Positions 43,866 to 53,379 of a DNA stretch of 64,000 nt are shown in pieces. Source of the DNA: XN24 sp047921455. Lineage in GTDB: Bacteria; Pseudomonadota; Gammaproteobacteria; Steroidobacterales; XN24. Made by a program: the position numbers and the translations under genes. A model generated the notes under the pieces. The model did no database searches. It had not been told where the DNA came from and saw only the letters and a program-made list of their open reading frames with translations. The stretch lies in assembly GCA_047921455.1 (NCBI GenBank), contig JBLRWC010000008.1:19839-83838 (forward strand), written 5' to 3'. Position 1 is the stretch's first letter. Every line of letters begins with the position of its first letter.

Positions 43866-45197
43866 CTACCAGCCGTCACCGATCTTGATGCCCACCATGG
43901 GCAGGAGTCGGCGGTGCGCGAGAACGATCAGCCCGGTGAGGGCAAACGCGACCACGAAAACACCCAGGGCCGAACCGACACTGCTCATCATTTCCGGTGC
44001 GGCGATCAGCACAACGGCCAGGGCGACCATGACCACCCCGCCGCCCAGCTTCAGAAAGCGTCCATGGTGTTCCTGGAAACGATCGATTCTCAGCTTCACC
44101 ACGGCGATGATGAAAATCACCAGTTCGATCGACAGGTAGACCAGCAGGTAAACGGCCAGCAGCATCCCGAATTCAAACCAGCTGACCTCGTGGGCGCTGA
44201 CCAGCCCGCTCCAGATGACCGGAAAGCCCGCCGTGCAGGGCAACTCGATCAGGGCAATACCCGCGGCCATCAGGAAAGTCGCGCCCACGAGCGCCAGCGG
44301 CGAGCGACCGGTGGTCATGAGTTCGCGAAAGCCCTTGAAGATGCCCGGCTTGTGCTTGTCATCGATGGTGAACGACATGCCACGCTTGAACCAGAAGTAA
44401 TCCTTGACGTTGACCACGCCGAAGGTGAGCGCGAACAGGGCGACGATCCAATATACCCATGGCAGGTAGGAAGCGAAGGCCAGCACGCTGAAGACCCCGG
44501 CGATGAACAAGCCGTAGATCGCCGCAGTGGTAAACAGAAATGTCAGGCCCACCAGCAGGACCCGGCGACGCGAGCCGGAATGGAGCACCAGCGCCAGCAA
44601 AATAGTCAGCACCCAGATCGAGCACGGATTGAACCCGTCGACAAAAGCGATCAGGACCGTGCTCAGCAACAAGGGCTGAACGCTGAGGTTCACCGCGCCG
44701 AGCAGCGGCAGGTTGATGACGGCGTCGGCTTCGGCCGCCTGGCGTTCACCAGGCTCGCCGCCCGCCATGGCCAGCTGGCCCGCATCCGGGCACCCAGCCT
44801 CGAGGCACTCATCGACCTTGGCCGATATTTCAGCCCGAATCTGTCGGCTGTCGCCGGTCCAGACCTCCCCGCCAAAAAATATCATGGGCACCGAACCCGG
44901 CCGCACGTCGTGGGCCGCAGCCATGGCGCGCAGCAGCTCCCGGTGCTCGGTGGTCGTCATGACTTCCATGTGCAAGATTTCGAGCCCGGGATGCGCGCGA
45001 TCCAGTTCTTCAAGGAAAGGTTTCTGGGCGCGGCAGTGCGGGCAGGTCTCGCTCATGAAGACATACATGGTCAGGCCGGGATCCGCCGCGACCTGTGCAT
45101 CCGCCTTGACCGACGGCGCCGCAACAAACAGCAAGACAAGCAACGCCATCAACCAGCCGGACAACAGCCCCGGTAGCGCATCGCTGGATTTGTACAT
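43866..45197 (-). CDS. Thioredoxin-CcdA/DsbD-like transmembrane fusion
   Basis: 443 residues from ATG at 45197. An N-terminal signal or anchor segment precedes a periplasmic thioredoxin-like domain with active site ETCPHCRAQKPFLEELD (residues about 49-65). After a linker there are about seven to eight membrane helices with the paired transport cysteines DGFNPCSIW and LPCTAGFP. This is the DsbD module set in reversed order (thioredoxin first). Such proteins move reductant across the membrane, for example to reduce apocytochrome haem-site cysteines. It converges on nrfH, which fits a role in cytochrome maturation (inference). Confidence 0.85.
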   Translation of the reverse strand: MYKSSDALPGLLSGWLMALLVLLFVAAPSVKADAQVAADPGLTMYVFMSETCPHCRAQKPFLEELDRAHPGLEILHMEVMTTTEHRELLRAMAAAHDVRPGSVPMIFFGGEVWTGDSRQIRAEISAKVDECLEAGCPDAGQLAMAGGEPGERQAAEADAVINLPLLGAVNLSVQPLLLSTVLIAFVDGFNPCSIWVLTILLALVLHSGSRRRVLLVGLTFLFTTAAIYGLFIAGVFSVLAFASYLPWVYWIVALFALTFGVVNVKDYFWFKRGMSFTIDDKHKPGIFKGFRELMTTGRSPLALVGATFLMAAGIALIELPCTAGFPVIWSGLVSAHEVSWFEFGMLLAVYLLVYLSIELVIFIIAVVKLRIDRFQEHHGRFLKLGGGVVMVALAVVLIAAPEMMSSVGSALGVFVVAFALTGLIVLAHRRLLPMVGIKIGDGW

Positions 45198-45233
45198 CAA
45201 AACAACCTGGTGTGAGTCGTGGAAGTGCCGCGC

Positions 45234-46526
45234 CTAGTCGAACGGGTTGCGCAGCACCATGGTCTCCGCGCGGTCCGGGCCCGTCGAGATGATGTCGATC
45301 GGCACACCGACTACTTCCTGCAGCCGATCCAGGTAAGCGCGCGCATTAGCGGGCAATTCGTCGTAACTCGTGATGCCAACCGTCGAAGTGTTCCAACCCG
45401 GCATGTCCTCGTACACCGGCTCGCAATCCGCATAGTTCTCAGCGGCCAGCGGGGGCATGGCCACGATTTCTCCCCCGACCCGGTAGCCGACGCAAATACG
45501 GATGGTGTCGATGGCATCGAGCACGTCGAGCTTGGTGATGCACAGCCCGGATACGCTGTTCAGGGACACGGAGCGCCGCAACGATACTGCGTCGAACCAA
45601 CCACACCGGCGGGCCCGCCCGGTCACCGAGCCGAACTCGTGTCCGACCCGCGCCAGGTGTTCGCCCATCTCGTCGAACAATTCGGTCGGGAATGGCCCTG
45701 CCCCGACCCGCGTCGTGTACGCCTTGACGATGCCGAGCACGTAATCGATCGAGCGGGGTCCGATGCCCGCACCCGTGCAGGCCCCGCCGGCAGTCGTGTT
45801 CGACGAGGTCACGAAAGGATAAGTGCCGTGGTCTATATCGAGCAGCGCCCCCTGTGCGCCCTCGAACAGGACATTCTCGTCGTTTTTACGATATCCATCG
45901 AGCAAGGCCACCACGTCGGCAACCATCGGCTGGATACGCTCGCCGAGCGTCAGCAGGTGCTCCAGCGTCTGCTGGAAGTCGACCGCATCACGGCCAAAAT
46001 AGCGCTGCAATACGAAATTGTGAAAATCCAGCACTTCGCCGAGCTTGGCGGCGAACCGCTCCCGGTGCGCCAGGTCGGAAACGCGCAAGGCGCGCCGTGC
46101 CACCTTGTCCTCATAGGCCGGGCCGATACCACGCCCAGTGGTGCCGATCTTGGCAGCGCCCTTGGCGTGTTCGCGCGCCGCGTCGAGCGCCACGTGCGAG
46201 GGAATGATCAGCGGACATGCAGGACTGATACGCACGCGTTCAACCACCGGCACGCCCCGCGCGGTCAATTCGTCGATCTCGCCCAGCAAGGCCTCGGGCG
46301 ACACCACGACGCCGTTGCCGATCAGGCAGGCGACGCCGTCGCGCAAAATCCCGGAGGGCAACAGCCGGACGATCGTCTTGCGGCCCTCGATCACGAGCGT
46401 ATGCCCGGCATTGTGGCCGCCCTGGAAGCGAACCACGGCGGCGACCCGATCCGTCAGGAGGTCCACGATCTTACCCTTGCCCTCGTCACCCCACTGGGTG
46501 CCGATGACGACCACGTTTTTACCCAC
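45234..46526 (-). CDS. purA: Adenylosuccinate synthetase
   Basis: 430 residues, with GTQWGDEGKGKIVD at the N terminus (P loop), GGHNAGHT, TTGRGIGPAYEDK, and STGPDRAETM at the C terminus. It joins IMP and aspartate using GTP in AMP synthesis. It follows the DUF2065 gene, as in E. coli. Confidence 0.98.
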   Translation of the reverse strand: MGKNVVVIGTQWGDEGKGKIVDLLTDRVAAVVRFQGGHNAGHTLVIEGRKTIVRLLPSGILRDGVACLIGNGVVVSPEALLGEIDELTARGVPVVERVRISPACPLIIPSHVALDAAREHAKGAAKIGTTGRGIGPAYEDKVARRALRVSDLAHRERFAAKLGEVLDFHNFVLQRYFGRDAVDFQQTLEHLLTLGERIQPMVADVVALLDGYRKNDENVLFEGAQGALLDIDHGTYPFVTSSNTTAGGACTGAGIGPRSIDYVLGIVKAYTTRVGAGPFPTELFDEMGEHLARVGHEFGSVTGRARRCGWFDAVSLRRSVSLNSVSGLCITKLDVLDAIDTIRICVGYRVGGEIVAMPPLAAENYADCEPVYEDMPGWNTSTVGITSYDELPANARAYLDRLQEVVGVPIDIISTGPDRAETMVLRNPFD

Positions 46527-46551
46527 CGTGAACCTCTCTTTTAAGCGGTGT

Positions 46552-46743
46552 TCAGGAGCGCACGAACCACAGCAACAATACGCCGGCGATGATGCTCACG
46601 AGGCCCGTAATGCGTAATTTCTCGTCGGGCATCTGGGCCAGCAAGGCCATTGCACGACGTGAGCCCCGCGGGTTTGCGAACGGCAACAGACCCTCGATGA
46701 CCATCAGCAGCGCAACGGCCGACAACAGGTCGCTCCAGTTCAT
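46552..46743 (-). CDS. DUF2065 (YjeT-like) small membrane protein
   Basis: 63 residues with two hydrophobic segments (DLLSAVALLMVIEGLLPFA and ITGLVSIIAGVLLLWFV), the DUF2065 pattern. Its place between hflC and purA is conserved in gammaproteobacteria. Function unknown. Confidence 0.9.
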   Translation of the reverse strand: MNWSDLLSAVALLMVIEGLLPFANPRGSRRAMALLAQMPDEKLRITGLVSIIAGVLLLWFVRS

Positions 46744-46771
46744 GGCAACCGCAAATCGTTCCGCGAATCGG

Positions 46772-47650
46772 TCAGCGTGTCCGACCGCCCATGGGATCCT
46801 TCAGGTAGCGGAAGAACTCGCCGTCCGGCTCGATCACGAGCACGTCTTCACTCCGGCCGATCGAGGTCCGCAACGCTTGCATGCTGCGCCAGAAATCGTA
46901 GAAGTCCCGATCGGTACTGAAGGCCTCCGCGTAAACGCTGGCGGCGCGCGCATCGCCCGCACCACGGATGCGCTGCGCGTCACGCTGCGCCTCCGCGATG
47001 ATGACCGTGCGCTGGCGATCGGCGTCCGAGCGAATCCGCTCCGCGGTTTCCGCACCCTCGGCACGCAACTGGGAAGCAACCCTGGCGCGTTCCTGGCGCA
47101 TCCTGCTGAATACGCTCTCGCTGACGTCGGGCGGCAGGTCGAGCGTCTTGACACGGACGTCGATGATCTCGATGCCCAAATCGCGCGCAGTGATGCCCGC
47201 GGTGTCCATCAGTTCATCGATGACCTCGCGGCGATCCGCAGTGACGACTTCCTGCAAGGTCTGGCGAGCAAACTGCGCGCGCAGCCCATCCTTGATAATT
47301 TCCAGCAAGCGACTCGTGGCGAGTCGCTCGTCACCGGCCGTCGCGCGGAAGTACTGTCCGACGTCCGTAATGCGCCACTTGACGTAGAAATCGACGCGCA
47401 GATTCTTTTTCTCCGCCGTCAGGAAGGGTTCGTTCGGGTTGTTACGGGTCAGCACCCGATTATCGAACTTGCGCACCGTATTGACGAACGGCATCTTGAA
47501 ATGCAGGCCCGGCTCGAAGTCGCTGCGGACGATCTCGCCGAAACGCATCTTGATCGCGTATTCACGCTCGTCGACGATGAACAGCGACATGGACAGGATG
47601 AGCGCCGCAACCGCGGCGATCAGCAGTAAAAATGTAGCGCGTGAACTCAT
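46772..47650 (-). CDS. hflC: HflC, FtsH protease modulator
   Basis: 292 residues. One N-terminal membrane anchor (FLLLIAAVAALILSMSLFIVDE) and a SPFH/band 7 domain with REYAIKMRFGEI, and the helical YRKEREEA-like segment here reading FSRMRQERARVASQLRAEGAE. It pairs with HflK around FtsH. Its ATG overlaps the hflK stop by one base. Confidence 0.96.
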   Translation of the reverse strand: MSSRATFLLLIAAVAALILSMSLFIVDEREYAIKMRFGEIVRSDFEPGLHFKMPFVNTVRKFDNRVLTRNNPNEPFLTAEKKNLRVDFYVKWRITDVGQYFRATAGDERLATSRLLEIIKDGLRAQFARQTLQEVVTADRREVIDELMDTAGITARDLGIEIIDVRVKTLDLPPDVSESVFSRMRQERARVASQLRAEGAETAERIRSDADRQRTVIIAEAQRDAQRIRGAGDARAASVYAEAFSTDRDFYDFWRSMQALRTSIGRSEDVLVIEPDGEFFRYLKDPMGGRTR

Positions 47651-48795
47651 CAGCGGGTCCCCCTGGTACGCAGGTCTTGCGGGCGGCTCTCGCGTTCGGT
47701 CTGGCGCAACGGCGACACCTGGCCGAGATCCGCCGGATCGCCGAGTCGCGTCGGGGGCGCACCCGTGCCCTTCATCAATTGTTCGATCGGCAGGTACATC
47801 AGTGTGCCGCTGTCCGGCGCATCGATCAGCACCTTGTTAGCGCCGCCGAGCACCTGCTCGATGGTTTCCAGATACAGGCGCTGGCGGGTGACTTCCGGCG
47901 CCAGCTGGTACTCCGCCAGCAACGCCAGGAAGCGATCGGTTTCACCGTCCGCTTCGGCGATGACCTGTTCGCGATAGGCCTCGGCGCTCTGCACCAGGCG
48001 AGCGGCGTTACCACGCGCGCGCGGCACCACGTCGTTCGCATAGGCCTCGGCCTCGAGGGCGAGCCGCTCCCGATCCTCACGCGCCTTGATGGCGTCCTGG
48101 ACAGCCGACTCGACTTGCGACGGGAAGTTGGAATCCTCGAGGTTCACCGAGGTGATCTCGATGCCGGCACCGTACGAATCCAGCGTCGCCTGGATGATTT
48201 CCCGGGCGCGGGCCGCGACTTCGGCGCGGCCCTCGGTGAGCACGAAATCCAGATTGCTCTTGCCGACAACCTCGCGGATCGCGGTTTCGGTGACCTCGGC
48301 AAGCGTCTCTTCGGGCTGGCGCACATTGAACAGGAAGGCACGCGCATCCGTACGACGGAACTGCACGCGCAAGTCGACCGTGACGATATTTTCATCCGCG
48401 GTCAGCATGCGGGTGGAGTGCGTGAAGGAACCCACCTGGGCGACATTGACCTTTTCGACGCGTTGCACCGGATAAGGAATATGCCAGTGCAGACCCGGCA
48501 TGGTGACCTCATGAAAGCTGCCGAACTGGAGCACGATGCCCCGTTCCGCTTCATCCACCTGGTAAAAGCCCGACAGCAGCCAGAGCACGACCGCCGCGGC
48601 GCCAATCAGGCCGAGTCCCGCGCCCGCCATGCGACCGGGGCTGCCGGACCCGCCCGAGTCGCCGCCGCTGCCACCGAAGATTCCGGATAATTTCCGCTGC
48701 AAATCACGCACGACCTTATCGAGATCGGGCGGACCTTCTTTGCGGCCGCCTGAATTCCAGGGGTTGCCACCTTTGCCGGGTTCATTCCAAGCCAT
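47650..48795 (-). CDS. hflK: HflK, FtsH protease modulator
   Basis: 381 residues. A glycine-rich cytosolic N terminus (GGSGGDSGGSGSPG) is followed by a membrane anchor and a band 7 domain (VDEAERGIVLQFGSFHEVTMPGLHWHIPYP). It forms the HflKC cage that regulates FtsH. The first gene of hflK-hflC, downstream of hflX. Confidence 0.96.
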   Translation of the reverse strand: MAWNEPGKGGNPWNSGGRKEGPPDLDKVVRDLQRKLSGIFGGSGGDSGGSGSPGRMAGAGLGLIGAAAVVLWLLSGFYQVDEAERGIVLQFGSFHEVTMPGLHWHIPYPVQRVEKVNVAQVGSFTHSTRMLTADENIVTVDLRVQFRRTDARAFLFNVRQPEETLAEVTETAIREVVGKSNLDFVLTEGRAEVAARAREIIQATLDSYGAGIEITSVNLEDSNFPSQVESAVQDAIKAREDRERLALEAEAYANDVVPRARGNAARLVQSAEAYREQVIAEADGETDRFLALLAEYQLAPEVTRQRLYLETIEQVLGGANKVLIDAPDSGTLMYLPIEQLMKGTGAPPTRLGDPADLGQVSPLRQTERESRPQDLRTRGTR

Positions 48796-48863
48796 GATTT
48801 TCCTTAAGCTGTGCGTTCAATAAGCTATGTGTTCAGTGCGCGATGATTTGGCAGCTGCCGCCG

Positions 48864-50192
48864 TCAGACCGCCGCGCGGGATTGTAGGGATGCCCCGGAG
48901 TCCTCACAAGCACGGGGGCGAATACGACCTCTATTGAGGCCAGTATCGCGACAGAACCGGTCCAGCGCCACCTTCGGAGCCTCGACCTCGATGTCCCAGC
49001 CGCCGACCTGGTCCTCAGATTCCTTGCGAACCATGTCGGCATCGTACAGTTTCGCCCGCATGCGCGCTTCCGATGCGTCGAGATGCACCGTGCCGGCCAC
49101 CTGGCCCTCGCCGAAATATTCCCGTAGCGCATCCACCAGCACTGCCAGCCCGTCGCCGGTGACGGCCGACAACTTGACGGCGTGCACCTGTCCGGATTCG
49201 TCTCGCAGGGCGCCGGAAAGTTCACCGCCCAGGTCAGTCTTGTTGTACACCAGCACCTGGGGCACCTCGTCGGCGCCAATTTCCTCGAGTACCCGGTTCA
49301 CGTCGCCAATACGCTGATCGCGCAGCGGGTCGGCAATATCCACGACATGCAACAGCAGCTGGGCGTCCCGAGTTTCCTTGAGGGTCGAGCGAAACGCGGC
49401 CACCAGCTCGTGCGGCAACTCCCGCAAAAATCCGACCGTGTCCGCTAGTACGACCTCGAGGCCAGGCGCAAGTTCCAGCCCGCGGAGCGTCGGATCCAGG
49501 GTGGCGAACAGCTTATCCGCCGCGTAAACGTGCGACTCGGTGAGCGCATTGAACAGCGTCGACTTGCCGGCGTTGGTATAGCCGACCAGCGCGACGGTCG
49601 GCACCTCTGCCTTGCGACGGGTGCGCCGACCCTGCTCGCGCTGTTTGTCCACACGCTCGAGCCGACGCGTCAACATACGTATACGGTTGGCGAGCAGGCG
49701 TCGATCCGTCTCCAGCTGGGTCTCGCCCGGTCCACGCAGACCGATACCGCCCTTTTGCCGCTCGAGGTGGGTCCAGCCGCGCACCAGCCGCGTGGAGAGG
49801 TGCCGCAACTGGGCCAGTTCGACCTGCAGCTTGCCTTCGAAACTGCGCGCGCGCTGGGCGAAAATATCCAGGATCAGGCCGGTGCGGTCGAGCACCCGGC
49901 AACTCAGGGCTTTTTCGAGATTGCGCTCCTGGCTGGGGGACAGGGCGTGATTGAACAACACCAGGTCGGCGCCGGCTTCGCGGATCAAGTCCGCCAGCTC
50001 TTCCACCTTGCCCTTGCCGATAAAATACCGTGCGTCCGGCGCGGCACGTGACGCAGACAGGCGACCGACAATCACGGCGCCCGCTGACACGGCCAATCGT
50101 TCGAGTTCCTCGAGTTCGTCGTCGGAAGGCCGAGCGCCAAACCCTATCTGGACCAGAACGGCACGCTCACCGTGCCCGGGACGATCGAACAA
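48864..50192 (-). CDS. hflX: GTPase HflX
   Basis: 442 residues. HflX N domain (YFIGKGKVEELADLIREAGADLVLFNHALSPSQERNLE), then ERQKGGIGLRGPGETQLETDRR, then the GTPase with GYTNAGKSTLFNAL (G1), DTVGFLRELPHELV (G3) and NKTD (G4). It splits stalled 70S ribosomes. The start is TTG at 50192, giving the expected MFDRPGHGERAVLV, and a strong AGGAGG lies six bases upstream. Confidence 0.96.
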   Translation of the reverse strand: MFDRPGHGERAVLVQIGFGARPSDDELEELERLAVSAGAVIVGRLSASRAAPDARYFIGKGKVEELADLIREAGADLVLFNHALSPSQERNLEKALSCRVLDRTGLILDIFAQRARSFEGKLQVELAQLRHLSTRLVRGWTHLERQKGGIGLRGPGETQLETDRRLLANRIRMLTRRLERVDKQREQGRRTRRKAEVPTVALVGYTNAGKSTLFNALTESHVYAADKLFATLDPTLRGLELAPGLEVVLADTVGFLRELPHELVAAFRSTLKETRDAQLLLHVVDIADPLRDQRIGDVNRVLEEIGADEVPQVLVYNKTDLGGELSGALRDESGQVHAVKLSAVTGDGLAVLVDALREYFGEGQVAGTVHLDASEARMRAKLYDADMVRKESEDQVGGWDIEVEAPKVALDRFCRDTGLNRGRIRPRACEDSGASLQSRAAV

Positions 50193-50213
50193 CAGGCCCT
50201 CCTGAATCCGGGC

Positions 50214-50465
50214 TCAGTCTTGCGTTACTTCGTCGAACGCGTCGTCGCTGGTCGCGAGACTGACATTGCGCGAAGGCACGATGGTGGAAATTGCGTGCTT
50301 GTAAACCATCTGGCTTACGCTGTTCTTGAGCAGCACGACGAATTGATCGAACGACTCGACCTGACCCTGCAACTTGATGCCGTTCACCAGGTAAATGGAT
50401 ACCGGCACCTTTTCCCTGCGCAGGGCGTTGAGGAACGGATCCTGCAACGACTGTCCTCTGGCCAT
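50214..50465 (-). CDS. hfq: RNA chaperone Hfq
   Basis: 83 residues, beginning MARGQSLQDPFLNALRREKVPVSIYLVNGIKLQG, with Sm1 (QGQVESFDQFVVLL) and Sm2 (YKHAISTIVPSR) motifs and a short C-terminal tail. It promotes pairing of small RNAs with mRNAs. It lies between miaA and hflX as in most gammaproteobacteria. Confidence 0.98.
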   Translation of the reverse strand: MARGQSLQDPFLNALRREKVPVSIYLVNGIKLQGQVESFDQFVVLLKNSVSQMVYKHAISTIVPSRNVSLATSDDAFDEVTQD

Positions 50466-50567
50466 GACTTGAACTCTCCCTATCGGGCCAATTGATTATG
50501 CCGGCGAGTTCCCTCCACCGGTCGGGCAAGAGCAGGCCCGCGCCCATGCACTCGAGCCGAAAGTTTA

Positions 50568-51515
50568 TCATACCGCGCCGCCGGTTCCTGCGGTCGTGGC
50601 GTCGAGCCACGCCCTGGCGACCGGGCCGCCCTCGAGATTGCCATCCAGCCATCGCAGGTCCGGCTCGGCCCGTAGCCAGGTCATCTGGCGCTTTGCCAAC
50701 CGGCGGGTCGCCGCGATGGCGGCCTGCACCGCCGCGTCGAGGCTGCAGTCTCCCGCCATGAACGCCCAGAGCTGGCGATACCCGACGGCGCGGATCGCCG
50801 GCAAGCCGGCGTGCAGGTCGCCGCGACCGTACAGCCGCTCGATTTCCGCGACGAATCCGGCTGCCAGCATGTCGTGGAAACGCCGCTCGATCGCCGCATG
50901 CAATTCGCCGCGCGAGGCCGGCGCCAGGCCAAGCTTGAGGAAGCGCCAGCCCTGCGGAACCTGGGCGCCGGCCGCTTGCAAACTAGACAGCGGCGTGCCG
51001 GTCAGGCGCCAGACCTCCAGCGCGCGCTGGATGCGTTGCGAATCGCCGGGCTGGATCCGTGCCGCTGCCGCAGGATCCACCGTGGCAAGTTCGGCGTGCA
51101 ACGCCGGCCAGCCACGCAGCGCTGCCGCGGTGTCGAGTTCGGCCCGCAACTCAGCATTCGCCTCGGGCAGTTCCGCCAGTCCCCGCAACAGCGCCCGGAA
51201 GTAGAGCATGGTGCCGCCGACCAGGATAGGCACACGACCGCGCGCTCTTACCGCATCCATCGCGGCCAGCGCGTCGCGGCGAAACCGCCCCGCCGAGTAC
51301 GCCTCGACAGGATCCAGCAGGTCCACCAGGTGATGCGGGATCTCGGCCCGCAACGCCAGCGAAGGCTTCGCCGTACCGATATCCAGCTCCCGGTAGACCA
51401 GCGCGGAGTCAACGCTGACGATTTCGGCCGGCAGGGTCCGCGCCAGGGCCACCGCCAGGTCCGTCTTCCCCGACGCCGTCGGGCCCATCAAGAGAATCGC
51501 CGGTGAATCTGCCAC
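50568..51515 (-). CDS. miaA: tRNA dimethylallyltransferase MiaA
   Basis: 315 residues from GTG at 51515, 8 bases after the mutL stop; the frame is open further upstream but lies inside mutL. Motifs: LLMGPTASGKTDLAVALA (P loop), VSVDSALVYRELDIGTAKP, PHHLVDLLDP, VGGTMLYFRALLRGL. It isopentenylates A37 of tRNAs reading U-starting codons. Confidence 0.96.
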   Translation of the reverse strand: MADSPAILLMGPTASGKTDLAVALARTLPAEIVSVDSALVYRELDIGTAKPSLALRAEIPHHLVDLLDPVEAYSAGRFRRDALAAMDAVRARGRVPILVGGTMLYFRALLRGLAELPEANAELRAELDTAAALRGWPALHAELATVDPAAAARIQPGDSQRIQRALEVWRLTGTPLSSLQAAGAQVPQGWRFLKLGLAPASRGELHAAIERRFHDMLAAGFVAEIERLYGRGDLHAGLPAIRAVGYRQLWAFMAGDCSLDAAVQAAIAATRRLAKRQMTWLRAEPDLRWLDGNLEGGPVARAWLDATTAGTGGAV

Positions 51516-51523
51516 GCGCGTCG

Positions 51524-53308
51524 TCAGCGTCCGCGCAGGAAAAGCTTGTCCAGCTCCGGCAGGCTGAGCTTCGTCCAGGTCGGCCGCCCGTGGTTGCACT
51601 GGTCCGCGCGCTCCGTGCGTTCCATGTCGCGCAACAGTGCGTTCATCTCGGCCAAGGTGAGCTGCCTATTGGCGCGCACTGCGCCATGGCACGCCATGGT
51701 GCCCAACACCTGGTTGATGCGCTCCTCGAGTCGGCGGCTGCTCCCCTGTTCCGCAAGGTCGGAAAGAATATCGCGCAGCAGGGACTCGGCATCCGCGCTG
51801 TGGAGCAGGGCCGGTACCTGGCGGACCACCAGCACATCCGGGCCGCGCCGGTCGAGCTCGAAACCGGATTTCGCCAATTCTTCTGCTACGGAATCGGCCA
51901 GCTCGGCCTCGGCCGTGGAGACGCGCACGCTCAGCGGCACCAGCAACGGCTGGCCGGCGACGCCCGGGCCGGACAACGAGTCCTTGAGCTGCTCGTAGAG
52001 CACCCGCTCGTGCGCCGCGTGCATGTCCACCACGACCAGGCCTTCGCTATTCTGCGCGAGTATATAAATCCCGCCGAGCTGCCCCAGCGCATAACCCAGC
52101 GGCGGGGTGTCCGCTTGCGTGGTGGTCGGCGACGCCTGTTCCGGAGCGGCCGGCGTCGTGAACGCGGGCCAGGATGTCTCCGGCGACAGGCGCGACTCTC
52201 GCACGGCCAGATCCATCGGGTCCTGGCGCGACGGGCCACTCCAGGCACGGGCCTGCTGCGCGGATCCGAAGCGCGGCGTGGCGGGCGGCGGCGTCGCGGC
52301 GTCCGTCGCGGGACGGGTACCCGCGAGCGCCCGCTCGACCACTTTATAAAGAAACCCGTGGATGCTGCGGGTATCGCGAAAACGCACCTCGTGCTTGGTC
52401 GGATGCGCGTTCACGTCCACCAGCGCCGGATCCATTTCGAGGTAGAGGACATAGGCGGGATGCCGGCCATGGAACAAGACATCGGCGTACGCCTGGCGCA
52501 ACGCGTGCGTCACCAGCCGATCGCGAATCATGCGGCCATTGACAAAGAAGTATTGCAGGTCCGGCTGGGCGCGTGAAAATGTCGGCAGCCCAAGCCAACC
52601 CGACAAGCGCAGCCCGGCAGCGGCCTGGTCCACGACCATCGCATGCGCAGCGAAAGTCTCGCCGCAAACCTCCGCCAGGCGCCGCATACGCGTGCCGGCA
52701 TCGGCCGCAGGCCGCAGATCGAACACCGCCTTGCCGTCGCGGACAAGACGGAAGCCGGCGTCGAACCGCGACAGCGCCAGCCGGCGGGCGGCCCGCTCGA
52801 CGTGGAGCAGTTCGGTACGCTCACTACGCATGAAGCGACGCCGTGCCGGGGTATTGAAAAACAGGTCGCGCACGATAATGGTCGTGCCGGCCGGGTGGGC
52901 GGCCGGCGCCGGGTCAGTCAACTGGCCGCCGTCCGCCTCGACGCGCCATGCGCTTTCCTCGTCCTGGCTCCGCGAGGTGACTGACATGCGGGAGACCGAG
53001 GCGATACTCGGCAGTGCTTCGCCGCGAAACCCGAGGGTTCCGACACGCTCGAGATCCTCGAGACTGGCAATCTTGCTGGTCGCATGGCGCGACAATGCCA
53101 GGGTGAGTTCACCGCGCGGAATGCCGCAGCCGTTGTCTCTCACCAGGCATTGCCGGAGCCCGCCCCCCTCGATTTCCAGCTCGATGCGCGTGGCGCCAGC
53201 ATCCAGGCTGTTCTCCACCAGCTCCTTGATGACGGCCGCCGGGCGCTCAACGACCTCGCCAGCAGCGATCTGGTCAATGAGTTGCGCAGGGAGTTGGCGA
53301 ATCGGCAT
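51524..53308 (-). CDS. mutL: DNA mismatch repair protein MutL
   Basis: 594 residues. The N-terminal GHKL ATPase has IAAGEVVERPAAVIKELVENSLDAGAT, RDNGCGI and TLGFRGEALPSIASV. A proline-rich linker leads to the C-terminal dimerisation domain. The C terminus lacks the DQHA(X)2E(X)4E endonuclease motif (the related stretch reads DMHAAHERVLYE), consistent with MutH-dependent or non-nicking type. Confidence 0.97.
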   Translation of the reverse strand: MPIRQLPAQLIDQIAAGEVVERPAAVIKELVENSLDAGATRIELEIEGGGLRQCLVRDNGCGIPRGELTLALSRHATSKIASLEDLERVGTLGFRGEALPSIASVSRMSVTSRSQDEESAWRVEADGGQLTDPAPAAHPAGTTIIVRDLFFNTPARRRFMRSERTELLHVERAARRLALSRFDAGFRLVRDGKAVFDLRPAADAGTRMRRLAEVCGETFAAHAMVVDQAAAGLRLSGWLGLPTFSRAQPDLQYFFVNGRMIRDRLVTHALRQAYADVLFHGRHPAYVLYLEMDPALVDVNAHPTKHEVRFRDTRSIHGFLYKVVERALAGTRPATDAATPPPATPRFGSAQQARAWSGPSRQDPMDLAVRESRLSPETSWPAFTTPAAPEQASPTTTQADTPPLGYALGQLGGIYILAQNSEGLVVVDMHAAHERVLYEQLKDSLSGPGVAGQPLLVPLSVRVSTAEAELADSVAEELAKSGFELDRRGPDVLVVRQVPALLHSADAESLLRDILSDLAEQGSSRRLEERINQVLGTMACHGAVRANRQLTLAEMNALLRDMERTERADQCNHGRPTWTKLSLPELDKLFLRGR

Positions 53309-53379
53309 GCCGGCTAGGATAACAAAGGCGCTCCGCTGGCACGCGGGGGCCCTGCCGGCACGCGTGCCCTGCGGCCGCT

